Assembly: GCA_016207765.1 (NCBI GenBank)
Contig: JACQOY010000005.1
Location: forward strand, 1-23,002
Reading direction: 5' to 3'
DNA length: 23,002 nucleotides
Origin: Deltaproteobacteria bacterium
Lineage (GTDB): Bacteria > UBA10199 > SBBF01
The position numbers were made by a program, and so were the translations under genes. This document shows positions 1 through 9,838 of this stretch, in pieces (within the stretch, counting starts at the first letter, position 1; each line of letters starts with the position of its first letter). The notes under the pieces are model-generated. The model was given only the letters and a program-made list of their open reading frames with translations. It was not told the DNA's origin and ran no database searches.

Positions 1-260
1 CCTTTGGCCAAGCCCTCGAGCCGCTTTTCCCAGTCGCCGTCCAAATCGCGTGAAAGGACCGGATGAATCAGATTTTTCACCCACCTTCCCCGATGGCGGA
101 GCCAAGCCCGGACCAAGGGGGTTACAACCAGGGGGCGAATCCACGGCGGGATATTCGGGTACCGCCTCATCGAGGCAAAATATTTTTCCTTTTGGAAGGC
201 AAAGGCCTTTCCCTGGGATAAACCGAGTTCAAGAGGCAAGCCGATGACTTCGAGAAGCAT
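1..260 (-). CDS. Partial unidentified protein, 5' part only (runs off left edge)
   Basis: An open frame of about 86 codons starts at the ATG at 260 and reads leftward to the window edge without a stop. An in-frame TAG lies just upstream, so this ATG is the first possible start. The predicted N-terminus begins MLLEVIGLPLELGLSQGKAF and continues with a basic, Trp- and Pro-containing stretch. The G-x-P-x-E-x-G-x-x-x-G pattern near the start vaguely recalls the N-terminus of C45-type acyltransferases/peptidases, but the match is too short to assign. There is no obvious Shine-Dalgarno. The gene lies downstream of the glnA terminator on the same strand, so it probably has its own transcript. Codon usage resembles the neighbours. 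A fortuitous open frame cannot be fully excluded. Confidence 0.5.
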   Translation of the reverse strand, partial: MLLEVIGLPLELGLSQGKAFAFQKEKYFASMRRYPNIPPWIRPLVVTPLVRAWLRHRGRWVKNLIHPVLSRDLDGDWEKRLEGLAK

Positions 261-321
261 GGGTAAAATCTATATCTGGCAGAGAAAATAGCCAACCCTA
301 AAAGGGTCTCCCCTTGGGACA

Positions 322-357
322 AAAAACCCCTCTCCGCCTGAGGCGGAAGAGGGGTTC
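322..357 (-). terminator. Rho-independent terminator of glnA
   Basis: Read on the minus strand, a GC-rich hairpin (arms AACCCCTCTTCCGCC and GGCGGAGAGGGGTT, one bulged base, 3-nt loop) is followed directly by a run of T. It lies about 30 nt after the glnA stop codon and is the clearest intrinsic terminator in the window. Confidence 0.9.
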
Positions 358-385
358 TTCGATAAACCGTTTATCCCGACGACGA

Positions 386-1801
386 TTAAATATCGTAGTA
401 GAGATGGAACTCGTACGGCACCGGACGGAGACGGACCGGGTTGACCTCGGTGTCCATCTTGTAGGCAATCCAGTTTTCGATCAAGTCCTGGGTGAACACG
501 TTCCCCTTGAGGAGGAATTCGTGGTCGCGATCGAGAGCATTCAGCGCCTCTTCGAGACTGCCGGGGGCGGAAGGGACTTTTTTGAGTTCCTCCGGCGTGA
601 GGCCGTAGATGTTCTTGTCGAGCGGCTGACCCGGATCCATCTTTTTCTCAATCCCGTCAAGCCCCGCAAGCAACATCGCCGCAAAGGCGATGTACGGGTT
701 GCACGAAGGATCCGGTGTCCGGAATTCCAGACGCTTCGCCTTCGGGCTGGATGAATACATCGGGATGCGGACCGAGGCCGACCGGTTGCGCGACGAGTAG
801 GCCAGGTTGATCGGCGCTTCGAAACCCGGGACCAGACGGCGATACGAATTGGTGGTGGGGTTTGAGAAGGCGCAGATGGCCGGAGCATGCTTCAAGATGC
901 CGCCGATGTACCAGAGGCCGAGCTGTGAAAAACCGGCATACTTGTCCCCCGCAAAGAGCGGTTTGCCGTCTTTCCAGATCGACTGGTGGGTGTGCATCCC
1001 CGAACCATTGTCGCCGAAAATCGGCTTTGGCATGAAAGTCACCGTTTTGTTGTGTCTGCGGGCGACGTTTTTCACGATATATTTGTACCACATCATCTTG
1101 TCGGCCATGCTGACCAGCGAATCGAACCGCACATCGATTTCGGCCTGGCCCGCCGTGGCCACTTCGTGATGATGCTTTTCCACTTCAACCCCCACCTTTT
1201 CCATCTCCAAAATCATTTCGGAGCGGATGTCCTGAAAGGTGTCGGTCGGGGAGACCGGAAAATAACCTTCCTTGGCGCGGATTTTGTAGCCCAGGTTGGG
1301 TTCTTCCTGTTTGCCGCTGTTCCAGAGCCCTTCGCGCGAGTCGATATGGTAGTAACCTTCGCGGACGTTCTGGTCGAAACGAACGTCGTCAAAAATGAAA
1401 AACTCCGCTTCGGGACCGAAGTAGGCCACATCTCCGATACCGGTGGACTTGAGATACGCTTCGGCCTTTCCGGCAATGCCGCGCGGATCGCGGCTGTAGG
1501 GTTCACGGGTGATCGGATCAATGATATTCCCGGCCAAGGACAGGGTTTTTTCGGCGCAGAACGGATCGATGCGGGCAGTTGACGGGTCGGGAACCAGCAA
1601 CATGTCCGATTCGTTGATCGCCTTCCATCCGCGGATGGACGATCCGTCAAAACCGTTGCCTTCGGAGAACAGATCTTCGGTCAGTTCGGAAAGAGGCAGT
1701 GAATAGTGTTGCCAGGTTCCGATCAGATCGACAAATTTCAAATCGATTATTTTTACTTTCAGGTCTTTCGCCAATGCGATGACTTCTTTGGCTGTTTTCA
1801 T
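386..1801 (-). CDS. glnA: Type I glutamine synthetase (GlnA)
   Basis: ATP-dependent ligation of ammonia to glutamate; the cytoplasmic entry step of nitrogen assimilation and normally a dodecamer. The 471-aa length is normal for GSI. Visible family motifs are [11 protein letters not shown] near residues 49-59 (beta-grasp domain), GPEAEFFIF, the metal-binding [14 protein letters not shown] stretch, [30 protein letters not shown], and [10 protein letters not shown]. Tyr399 in NIYGLTPEE sits where the adenylylated tyrosine of GSI-beta enzymes lies, so control by GlnE-type adenylylation is plausible. The start is supported by AAGGAG upstream of the ATG at 1801. The gene is last in a minus-strand row after amt1 and glnK1, separated from glnK1 by a 112-nt spacer with a perfect hairpin, and is closed by an intrinsic terminator. 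No convincing own promoter was seen. Confidence 0.97.
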   Translation of the reverse strand: MKTAKEVIALAKDLKVKIIDLKFVDLIGTWQHYSLPLSELTEDLFSEGNGFDGSSIRGWKAINESDMLLVPDPSTARIDPFCAEKTLSLAGNIIDPITREPYSRDPRGIAGKAEAYLKSTGIGDVAYFGPEAEFFIFDDVRFDQNVREGYYHIDSREGLWNSGKQEEPNLGYKIRAKEGYFPVSPTDTFQDIRSEMILEMEKVGVEVEKHHHEVATAGQAEIDVRFDSLVSMADKMMWYKYIVKNVARRHNKTVTFMPKPIFGDNGSGMHTHQSIWKDGKPLFAGDKYAGFSQLGLWYIGGILKHAPAICAFSNPTTNSYRRLVPGFEAPINLAYSSRNRSASVRIPMYSSSPKAKRLEFRTPDPSCNPYIAFAAMLLAGLDGIEKKMDPGQPLDKNIYGLTPEELKKVPSAPGSLEEALNALDRDHEFLLKGNVFTQDLIENWIAYKMDTEVNPVRLRPVPYEFHLYYDI

Positions 1802-1848
1802 GGATACTCCTTATTTCTGTTATATTAAACGATGGTTGTTAATAATCA

Positions 1849-1878
1849 GACCGGCGCGCCCATAAGGACGCGCCGGTC
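1849..1878 (-). promoter_or_regulatory. Hairpin between glnK1 and glnA
   Basis: A perfect inverted repeat, GACCGGCGCG and CGCGCCGGTC, with a 10-nt loop lies in the 112-nt spacer between the glnK1 stop and the glnA start. No T-run follows on either strand, so it is not a classical terminator. It could be a processing or stability element that sets different glnK and glnA mRNA levels, or a partial attenuator. The structure is seen; the role is inferred. Confidence 0.6.
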
Positions 1879-1913
1879 GTCAATACCGTAAAAACAATTC
1901 GCTTGTCCAGCGG

Positions 1914-3640
<1,727 letters not shown>

Positions 3641-3732
3641 AGAATTCTCTCCTTTTTCAGTTGATAAAAAACAAACAAAAACACCACCCCTTTGTTCAAG
3701 GGATCTCCTCCCTCCGAAGGAGGGGAAGAAGA

Positions 3733-3747
3733 GCAAGTTTCATGCCA
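3733..3747 (-). promoter_or_regulatory. Sigma-54 (RpoN) promoter of amt1-glnK1
   Basis: Read on the minus strand, the sequence TGGCATGAAACTTGC matches the RpoN -24/-12 consensus: GG and GC are separated by exactly ten bases, within TGGCA and TTGC. Transcription would start near 3721, about 80 nt before the amt1 ATG. RpoN control with an NtrC-type activator is the known arrangement for amtB-glnK. No equally good match was found upstream of amt2 or glnA. Confidence 0.75.
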
Positions 3748-3767
3748 ACGGACAGAGAGGGTTAACT

Positions 3768-3786
3768 ATCTGATTTAATATCAGAT
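3768..3786. promoter_or_regulatory. Perfect inverted repeat upstream of the sigma-54 promoter
   Basis: ATCTGAT and ATCAGAT arms are separated by TTAAT. The repeat lies about 20-40 bp upstream of the -24 element, close for an enhancer but suitable for a repressor or architectural protein. It does not match the NtrC consensus GCACCA-N5-TGGTGC. No function is proven. Confidence 0.4.
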
Positions 3787-3855
3787 TTTATTTTGGATCG
3801 TGATGCCGGAAAGGTTAAGAATTAGGCAGATGATGAAAAGTAAGGCAGAGAAAAT

Positions 3856-3912
3856 CCCCCCACCCCTCCTTCCCCGACAGGGGCCCCTTTTGGGGTGAAA
3901 AAGGGGGGGGAA
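3856..3912. repeat. G/C-tract palindromic intergenic repeat, downstream of glnK2
   Basis: Runs of C on one side and G on the other can fold (CCCC-AAAA-GGGG and CCCC-TGT-CGGGG on the minus strand) directly after the glnK2 stop. The composition and the CCCCTCCTT word resemble the repeat at 22893-22985 and the small palindrome at 3710-3724. It may also serve as the 3' end of the amt2-glnK2 message. Confidence 0.45.
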
Positions 3913-3916
3913 TTTT

Positions 3917-4282
<366 letters not shown>

Positions 4283-4305
4283 TCATTCACCATCCACTAT
4301 CCACC

Positions 4306-5751
4306 CTAAAAAGTATACCCCGCTTCGCCATGCTCCGGCAAATCAAGCCCTTCGCGCTCGACACCGGTCTCGGCCCTCAGGCCGATCGTAAATTTGACAA
4401 GACAGGCAATCACGGCCGTTGCGACAATCGAAAGGGTCATGATCAACCCGATGGCCTTGAGCTGTTCCAGCCAGAGGGTTTTGCCGACGACATCCTTGAG
4501 GTTGGCCAGAAGGCCGGCATTCGCGCCGGGTGTGGCCATAATGCCAGCCAGGAAGGCCCCCAATGTCCCGCCGACGGCGTGAACGCCGAAGGTGTCCAGC
4601 GCGTCATCGTAACCCAGCCACGCCTTGAGCTTGAAACAGGCAAAGAAAGAGACAATCGCCGCCACCAGCCCCACAATAACCGCGGAGGAGGTATCGATAA
4701 AACCGCAGGCCGGCGTGACCATCGCCAGACCCGCAATGGCCCCGGAACAAAAGCCCAATATACTCGGTTTTCTCTTGAGGGCATACTCCATAACCGCCCA
4801 GGTAAATGAGGCCACGGCGGCCGCCAGCGTTGTTGTCGTAAAGGCGTTGGCCGCCACACCATCGGAGGCCAAGGCGCTCCCGGCATTAAACCCATACCAT
4901 CCGACCCAGAGCATGCCGGTGCCGACCATACAAAGGACCATGTTGTGCGGCGCCATCAGTTCCTTGCCGAATCCGATTCTTTTTCCAAGGATAAGACAGA
5001 GTATCAGCGCCGACCAGCCGGATGTCATGTGAACCACGATCCCGCCGGCAAAATCGATCGCCTTGACGCGGGATGCGGCATTCCACATCCCGTTCATTAT
5101 CCCGTCAATTCCCCAAATCATGTGGGCCACCGGGAAATAGACGGCAAACATCCACAAAGTAACGAAGGCGATGACGGCCGTGAACTTCATCCGTTCGGCT
5201 ATCGCGCCGATAATCAGGGCGGGAGTGATGATGGCAAACATCATTTGGTACATTGAAAAGACATTGTGCGAAACCCAGTAGGAATAATCGGTGTTCGGGT
5301 TGGAGCCGACCCCTTTCAAAAAGGCAAAACTCAAATCACCGAAGACCGGACCACCTCTGGAAAAAACAAGGGAATATCCAACCGCCCACCAGAGAATGGT
5401 GACCAACCCGGCGATGCCAAGACACTGGGCCAAAACCGAGAGGACGTTTTTGGTTCGGACAAGGCCGCCGTAGAAGAGGGCCAGACCGGGAAGGGTCATG
5501 AAAAGCACCAGCGCCGCAGACACCATCATCCAGGCGTTATGCCCGGGGCCACTCCCTCCCACATTCGACTTGACCGTTGAGTCCGCTGAATCCGAGCCGC
5601 GTCCGACATTATTTATATAGGCTTCGAGATCGGATACCCGTTGTTCCATAGATGGTTCGGCGTTGGCCACCCCCCCCTCTTGAGCCCGGCCTGCAACCGG
5701 AAACGACAGGCAAAGAAACAACAGGAAACAAGAAAATCTTCGTATCATCAT
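4306..5751 (-). CDS. amtB: Ammonium transporter Amt, copy 2, with N-terminal extension
   Basis: Inner-membrane ammonium channel of 481 aa. A signal peptide (MMIRRFSCFLLFLCLSFPVA, cleavage near GRAQ) is followed by a polar stretch of about 45 residues including a short heptad-like segment (MEQRVSDLEAYINN). The Amt core then begins at about residue 72 with NAWMMVSAALVLFMTLPGLA. Family motifs are ALFYGGLVRTKN, DFAGGIVVHMTSGW (pore His241), APHN, GWYGFNAGS, and DTFGVHAVGGTLG (pore His391). The start has AAGGA six bases upstream; a second ATG immediately follows. It is upstream of glnK2 and divergent from the YacP-like gene. No sigma-54 motif was seen in the short 84-bp divergent spacer. Confidence 0.95.
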   Translation of the reverse strand: MMIRRFSCFLLFLCLSFPVAGRAQEGGVANAEPSMEQRVSDLEAYINNVGRGSDSADSTVKSNVGGSGPGHNAWMMVSAALVLFMTLPGLALFYGGLVRTKNVLSVLAQCLGIAGLVTILWWAVGYSLVFSRGGPVFGDLSFAFLKGVGSNPNTDYSYWVSHNVFSMYQMMFAIITPALIIGAIAERMKFTAVIAFVTLWMFAVYFPVAHMIWGIDGIMNGMWNAASRVKAIDFAGGIVVHMTSGWSALILCLILGKRIGFGKELMAPHNMVLCMVGTGMLWVGWYGFNAGSALASDGVAANAFTTTTLAAAVASFTWAVMEYALKRKPSILGFCSGAIAGLAMVTPACGFIDTSSAVIVGLVAAIVSFFACFKLKAWLGYDDALDTFGVHAVGGTLGAFLAGIMATPGANAGLLANLKDVVGKTLWLEQLKAIGLIMTLSIVATAVIACLVKFTIGLRAETGVEREGLDLPEHGEAGYTF

Positions 5752-5835
5752 AAACTATCCTTTTTTGGGCAAATTTAACTTTTTGTTTCTCAAGGCATGT
5801 TTTGGTAGGTATTAGCAGGAAAAGAAAATTATAAC

Positions 5836-6378
5836 ATGATCTGCATCATTATCGACGGTTATAACCTGATTCGACGATCGCGGACGCTTAGCGCTGTGGA
5901 GGCCCTCGATTTTGAGCGCGGCCGTCTGGCGTTGATCCAAAGGCTTGCGAATTACAAGAAGCTGAAAAATCATGCCATCACGGTCGTCTTCGACGCCGCC
6001 CGGACGGACAATCTTTCGGTCGAAGAGGACCGGATTTCAGGAATCCGAATCCTCTACAGTGAAATGGGGCAAACCGCTGACGCGGTGATCATCGACCTGG
6101 CCCGCAAATTGAAAGATCAGGCAATCGTCGTCAGTTCCGACAATGAAATCCTTCGTGCCGCCCAGAGCGCCGGGTGCGCCATCCTTCAGGCGGAGGAATT
6201 CGAGCGGAAATTGAATGCCGTAGGGGCGTACAGCGGTACGCCCCTACAAGAAACGAATCGGGACAGACCGGACGAAAACCGCCCTCTCAACAAGCGATGG
6301 ATTACCCAGAAAAAAGGCCCCTCCAAAAGACTTCCGAAGGCAAAAAGAAGAGCAATGGCGCGGTTGAAAGATTTATAG
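5836..6378 (+). CDS. YacP-like NYN/PIN-fold RNA-binding nuclease-like protein
   Basis: A 180-aa cytoplasmic protein that begins MICIIIDGYNLIRR, the hallmark of NYN (YacP/Rae1, DUF901) domains. Conserved acidic residues expected for a metal-dependent nuclease site are visible: Asp7 (IDGYN), Asp53 (VVFDAAR), Asp82 (TADAVI) and Asp102 (SSDNEI). Family members such as Bacillus Rae1 cleave mRNA on the ribosome; the target here is unknown. The NYN domain ends near residue 126. Residues 129-137 are encoded by a perfect 28-bp palindrome, and the remaining tail is Lys/Arg-rich, consistent with RNA contact. The gene is divergent from amt2. The ribosome-binding site is weak (AGGAAAAG placed rather far upstream). 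Confidence 0.82.
   Translation: MICIIIDGYNLIRRSRTLSAVEALDFERGRLALIQRLANYKKLKNHAITVVFDAARTDNLSVEEDRISGIRILYSEMGQTADAVIIDLARKLKDQAIVVSSDNEILRAAQSAGCAILQAEEFERKLNAVGAYSGTPLQETNRDRPDENRPLNKRWITQKKGPSKRLPKAKRRAMARLKDL
6220..6247. repeat. 28-bp palindromic repeat inside the YacP-like gene
   Basis: Twelve-base perfect arms, GTAGGGGCGTAC and GTACGCCCCTAC, enclose AGCG. The repeat starts on a codon boundary and encodes VGAYSGTPL between the NYN domain and the basic tail. A second 28-bp copy of the same design is at 17553-17580. It resembles a REP-like dispersed palindrome inserted in frame. Confidence 0.8.
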
Positions 6379-6518
6379 ATATTAATAATCAACCGGAACG
6401 GTAATAACACGCAACACTTTTCTGAGCTTGCCGATAACTATTTTGGTTAATCCTTGGGTGGTTAGTTTAGTCATATAGATTTTTTAAAAAATTATTGCCC
6501 AGTTAAACGGAGTCATGC

Positions 6519-7271
6519 GTGAAATCGTTCTCGACCATCACACTCGTGCTTTTTTCGCTCGCTTTTGTCTCCTGCGGTTCGGAGGGAATCGAGGAGGCTT
6601 CGGGTTCTTACTCGGATGAGGGGCCCACCGATTCAGGGGAATCAAGCAATACCAGTAATCTTGCCGGATCGCCGTTTGCGGAGACGGAATCGGGTGAGGC
6701 TTTTGAATGGGGCAAATTTATCCGCGCCCCCTACCAGACAACTGAGATAACCTCCCTCCCCATTCCCATCTTTCTTGCCTGGTTTTCCGACAACGAAAAA
6801 GAAGAGGTTCTCGAAGGAATTGCCATCGCCAACGAGGCGGTCGGCTTTGAGGTCTTCGAGGCGGTGGACACATGGACCGCTTCTGCCCGCGCCATTTACA
6901 GGGTGGATGACATCGATTTCGACGAGGATGAAGTCTCCGGCGTCACCAATTTCGACAGTGTGGTCGGCTACACCTACAACCGAAATGTCTATGTCGATGA
7001 TAAATACGACGCCGGGCGGGTGGTTACCGATTTTGCCATGGAGATCCGCGCCGATTACGTGAACCAGTGGGTGGTGGCGCATGAATTGGGGCACGCGATC
7101 GGCATTCAGGCCCATGCGCTCATCGACTACGAGGACGACGCGTTGGTTCCGCTGGAAGAAAATTCACTGATGGGATCGGTGATCACCTTCGACCCCGCCA
7201 TGGACGATTATAATTATATGATGCGTCAGCAGGGGGAAATTCTCCTGGAATACATGGACGAAAATTCTTGA
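6519..7271 (+). CDS. Putative lipoprotein with a metzincin-like zinc metalloprotease motif
   Basis: A 250-aa protein with a lipoprotein signal (hydrophobic residues 6-18, Cys19 in AFVSCG), followed by an acidic Ser/Gly/Glu linker to about residue 65. The C-terminal part carries VVAHELGHAIGIQAH: His188, Glu189 and His192 form an HExxH zinc site, followed by Gly195 and His199. SLMGSV at about 216-221 could be the Met-turn (Met218). The third ligand is one residue later than in the metzincin consensus HExxHxxGxxH. The start is GTG at 6519, with GGAG six bases upstream; the ATG at 6515 is out of frame. The gene stands alone, converging on hppA 13 bp away. Zinc protease activity is inferred from the motif only. 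Confidence 0.75.
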   Translation: MKSFSTITLVLFSLAFVSCGSEGIEEASGSYSDEGPTDSGESSNTSNLAGSPFAETESGEAFEWGKFIRAPYQTTEITSLPIPIFLAWFSDNEKEEVLEGIAIANEAVGFEVFEAVDTWTASARAIYRVDDIDFDEDEVSGVTNFDSVVGYTYNRNVYVDDKYDAGRVVTDFAMEIRADYVNQWVVAHELGHAIGIQAHALIDYEDDALVPLEENSLMGSVITFDPAMDDYNYMMRQQGEILLEYMDENS

Positions 7272-7284
7272 TATTCAGGATTAC

Positions 7285-9714
7285 CTATTTCCCCTCCTCC
7301 GGAATCCGCATCCCGTAAAACGACCGGGCCACGAAAATCAGCGCGATGGAAAAGAAGGTTACCGCAATCCCCAGCTTGGTCTGCGCCGATTGCATGGTCA
7401 CGGCGATCTCGACGGCCAGCAATCCGAACAGCGTCGTGAATTTGATCACCGGATTCAAGGCAACAGACGAGGTATCCTTGAACGGATCGCCGACCGTATC
7501 GCCCACGACGCTGGCGGCATGAAGGGGGGTCCCCTTCTGTTTGAGATCAACTTCCACCACCTTCTTGGCGTTGTCCCAAGCGCCGCCGGCATTGGCCATG
7601 AAGACCGCCTGATAAAGGCCGAAGAAGGCCATCGCGATCAGGTAGCCGATGAAAAAGTAGGGATTGAAAAAGGCCAGCGAGAGCGCCATGCAGAAGATGA
7701 CGATGAAAATATTCACCATCCCCTTCTGGGCGTAGACAGTGCATATCTCGACCACTTTTTTCGAGTCCTCGATTGAGGCCTTGTGGCTCCCCTCGAGTTT
7801 GATGTTCTCTTTGATGAAAACAACCGCCCGATAAGCGCCGGTCACCACCGCCTGCGTCGAAGCGCCGGTAAACCAGTAGACCACCGCCCCTCCCATCAGA
7901 AGGCCGAGGATCACGGGCGCCTGAACAAGGCTTAAATTGGCAATCACGTTGCCGTAGAGTTTTTCCAAAAGAAGGATGATGCCGAACACCATGGTGGTCG
8001 CACCCACAACGGCGGTGCCGATGAGCATCGGTTTTGCGGTCGCCTTGAAGGTGTTGCCGGCGCCGTCTCCTTTTTCGAGCGAATGTTTCGCGTCCTCGAA
8101 ATTCGGCGTAAAACCGAATTCCTTTTTGATCTCTTCCTTGATTCCCTTCCGCTTTTCGATCAGCGAAAGTTCATAAACCGATTGCGCGTTGTCGGTGACC
8201 GGGCCAAAGCTGTCGACGGCTATCGTCACCGGCCCCATGCCTAAAAATCCGAAGGCCACCAGGCCAAAGGCAAAAATCGGGGCGGCAAAGGCATATTCCA
8301 CCGGCATGACCGCCATCAAGGCCGGATGCAGGGAGACGCGATAGGCAATAAACATCAGACCCAAAATCAAAAGTCCTTCCCAGAAGGCCGAAAAATTTCC
8401 CGCCACAAAGCCGGAAAGGATGTTGAGCGAAGCCCCCCCCTGTCGGCTGGAGGTTACCACTTCCTTTACATGCTTCGAGTGGGTGCTGGTAAAAATTTTG
8501 GTGAACTCAGGGATTAGCGCCCCTGCCGCCGTTCCACAGCTGATGATTACCGAAAGAACCCACCAGAGCGGTCCGTGATCCTTGAGCAGGGCATGACTGG
8601 CGGCAAAGGTGACACCGATTGAAATAATCGAGGTGATCCAGACCAGGTTGGTCAGCGGGTGTTCGAGATTGAAATCCTTCTTTTTCCCGAAGAGCAGGTT
8701 GCTCAACACGTTGTTGAAAAGGTACGCCACCAGTGAGGTGAGGATCATTAATATACGCATGGCAAATATCCAGATGATGAGCTGGGCGCACATTTCGGGG
8801 CTGGCCACCAGGGCAACGGCCAGAAATGCAATCAGCGCCACACCGGTCACCCCGTAGGTTTCGAACCCATCGGCGGTCGGGCCGACACTGTCTCCCGCGT
8901 TGTCGCCGGTGCAGTCGGCAATGACACCGGGGTTTTTCGGATCGTCCTCCGGCAGATTGAAAACAATCTTCATGAGATCGGAGCCGATGTCGGCGATTTT
9001 GGTGAAAATACCGCCGCAGATACGAAGCACCGAGGCCCCCAGCGATTCACCGACGGCAAAACCGATAAATGAGGGACCGGCCAATTCTTTTGGGAGAAAA
9101 ACCAGGATGCAGATCATGAAAAAAAGCTCAACGCTGACCAACAGCAATCCGACGCTCATCCCCGACTGGAGCGGGATGGTGAAGGTGGCCATCGGGTTTT
9201 TGTAGAGGGAGGCAAACGCCGTGCGGGAGTTGGCCTGTGTGTTGATCCGGATGCCGAACCAGGCCACGCCGTAGGAACCGAGCACGCCGAGGATGGAACA
9301 GGCCAGAATGATCACGACATTTTTGGCCGGTGCATGCTGAAGACCGGCGAAGTAGTAGGTGATGCAGGCGCCGATCAAGACCCAGAGAACCGCCAGAAAT
9401 TTTCCCTGCTGAAACAGGTAGGTTTTGCAGGTCTCCCAGATCGTCTGCGAAACCTCGCGCATGGAGGAATGAACCGGAAGGTCCTTGGTCCGTTTGTATT
9501 GATAGAGACCAAACAGAAGGCCAATGACACAGATCACCAGCCCCCAATGCATGAGGGTCACCCCAAGGATGTTTTTTCCACATAGATTAAAGCTGACGGT
9601 GGTGAGCGCCTCGGGAATGTTGATGTCGGCCTCGCCCGCAAAAACCGGCAGACAAAAACCCGCAAGAATTGCAATCACGGCGCCCAACAGAAAGAAAAAT
9701 CGTTTGTTTGTCAT
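7285..9714 (-). CDS. hppA: Membrane-bound proton-translocating pyrophosphatase (K+-independent type)
   Basis: Couples hydrolysis of pyrophosphate in the cytoplasm to ion pumping across the inner membrane. At 809 aa it is longer than many relatives, with a signal-peptide-like first segment (MTNKRFFFLLGAVIAILAGF, AxA at VFA) and many further hydrophobic segments. Substrate-site motifs are GGIFTKIADIGSDL (about 234-247), EDDPKNP, DCTGDNAGD (267-275), TIAVDSFGPVTDNA, and near the C-terminus GGAWDNAKK and GDTVGDPFKD. Lys in GNTFKATAKP, where K+-dependent enzymes have Ala, points to a K+-independent H+ pump. The ATG at 9714 is chosen, not 9789, because GGAGGAG precedes it and the signal segment begins there. 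It converges with the metalloprotease-like lipoprotein and is divergent from the secreted protein at 9839. Confidence 0.95.
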   Translation of the reverse strand: MTNKRFFFLLGAVIAILAGFCLPVFAGEADINIPEALTTVSFNLCGKNILGVTLMHWGLVICVIGLLFGLYQYKRTKDLPVHSSMREVSQTIWETCKTYLFQQGKFLAVLWVLIGACITYYFAGLQHAPAKNVVIILACSILGVLGSYGVAWFGIRINTQANSRTAFASLYKNPMATFTIPLQSGMSVGLLLVSVELFFMICILVFLPKELAGPSFIGFAVGESLGASVLRICGGIFTKIADIGSDLMKIVFNLPEDDPKNPGVIADCTGDNAGDSVGPTADGFETYGVTGVALIAFLAVALVASPEMCAQLIIWIFAMRILMILTSLVAYLFNNVLSNLLFGKKKDFNLEHPLTNLVWITSIISIGVTFAASHALLKDHGPLWWVLSVIISCGTAAGALIPEFTKIFTSTHSKHVKEVVTSSRQGGASLNILSGFVAGNFSAFWEGLLILGLMFIAYRVSLHPALMAVMPVEYAFAAPIFAFGLVAFGFLGMGPVTIAVDSFGPVTDNAQSVYELSLIEKRKGIKEEIKKEFGFTPNFEDAKHSLEKGDGAGNTFKATAKPMLIGTAVVGATTMVFGIILLLEKLYGNVIANLSLVQAPVILGLLMGGAVVYWFTGASTQAVVTGAYRAVVFIKENIKLEGSHKASIEDSKKVVEICTVYAQKGMVNIFIVIFCMALSLAFFNPYFFIGYLIAMAFFGLYQAVFMANAGGAWDNAKKVVEVDLKQKGTPLHAASVVGDTVGDPFKDTSSVALNPVIKFTTLFGLLAVEIAVTMQSAQTKLGIAVTFFSIALIFVARSFYGMRIPEEGK

Positions 9715-9838
9715 GAACTCCTCCATTCGGTTAGTAAAAGGGTCTTGAAAAAGGTGCCTTCTGGTATTAAAAATCGGCCACTTAGTCAAGAAATGTTTTG
9801 GAAAATTGGTGAGTTATGGTATTGCGTAAACCAAAGTT

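Noticed and set aside
314..754. A plus-strand open frame of 146 codons
   Set aside because: It lies antisense within glnA, which has full family conservation; the frame is open only because of GC-rich codon structure.
5752..5835. A sigma-54 promoter for amt2
   Set aside because: No GG-N10-GC arrangement with TGGC and TTGC words was found in the short spacer on the minus strand.
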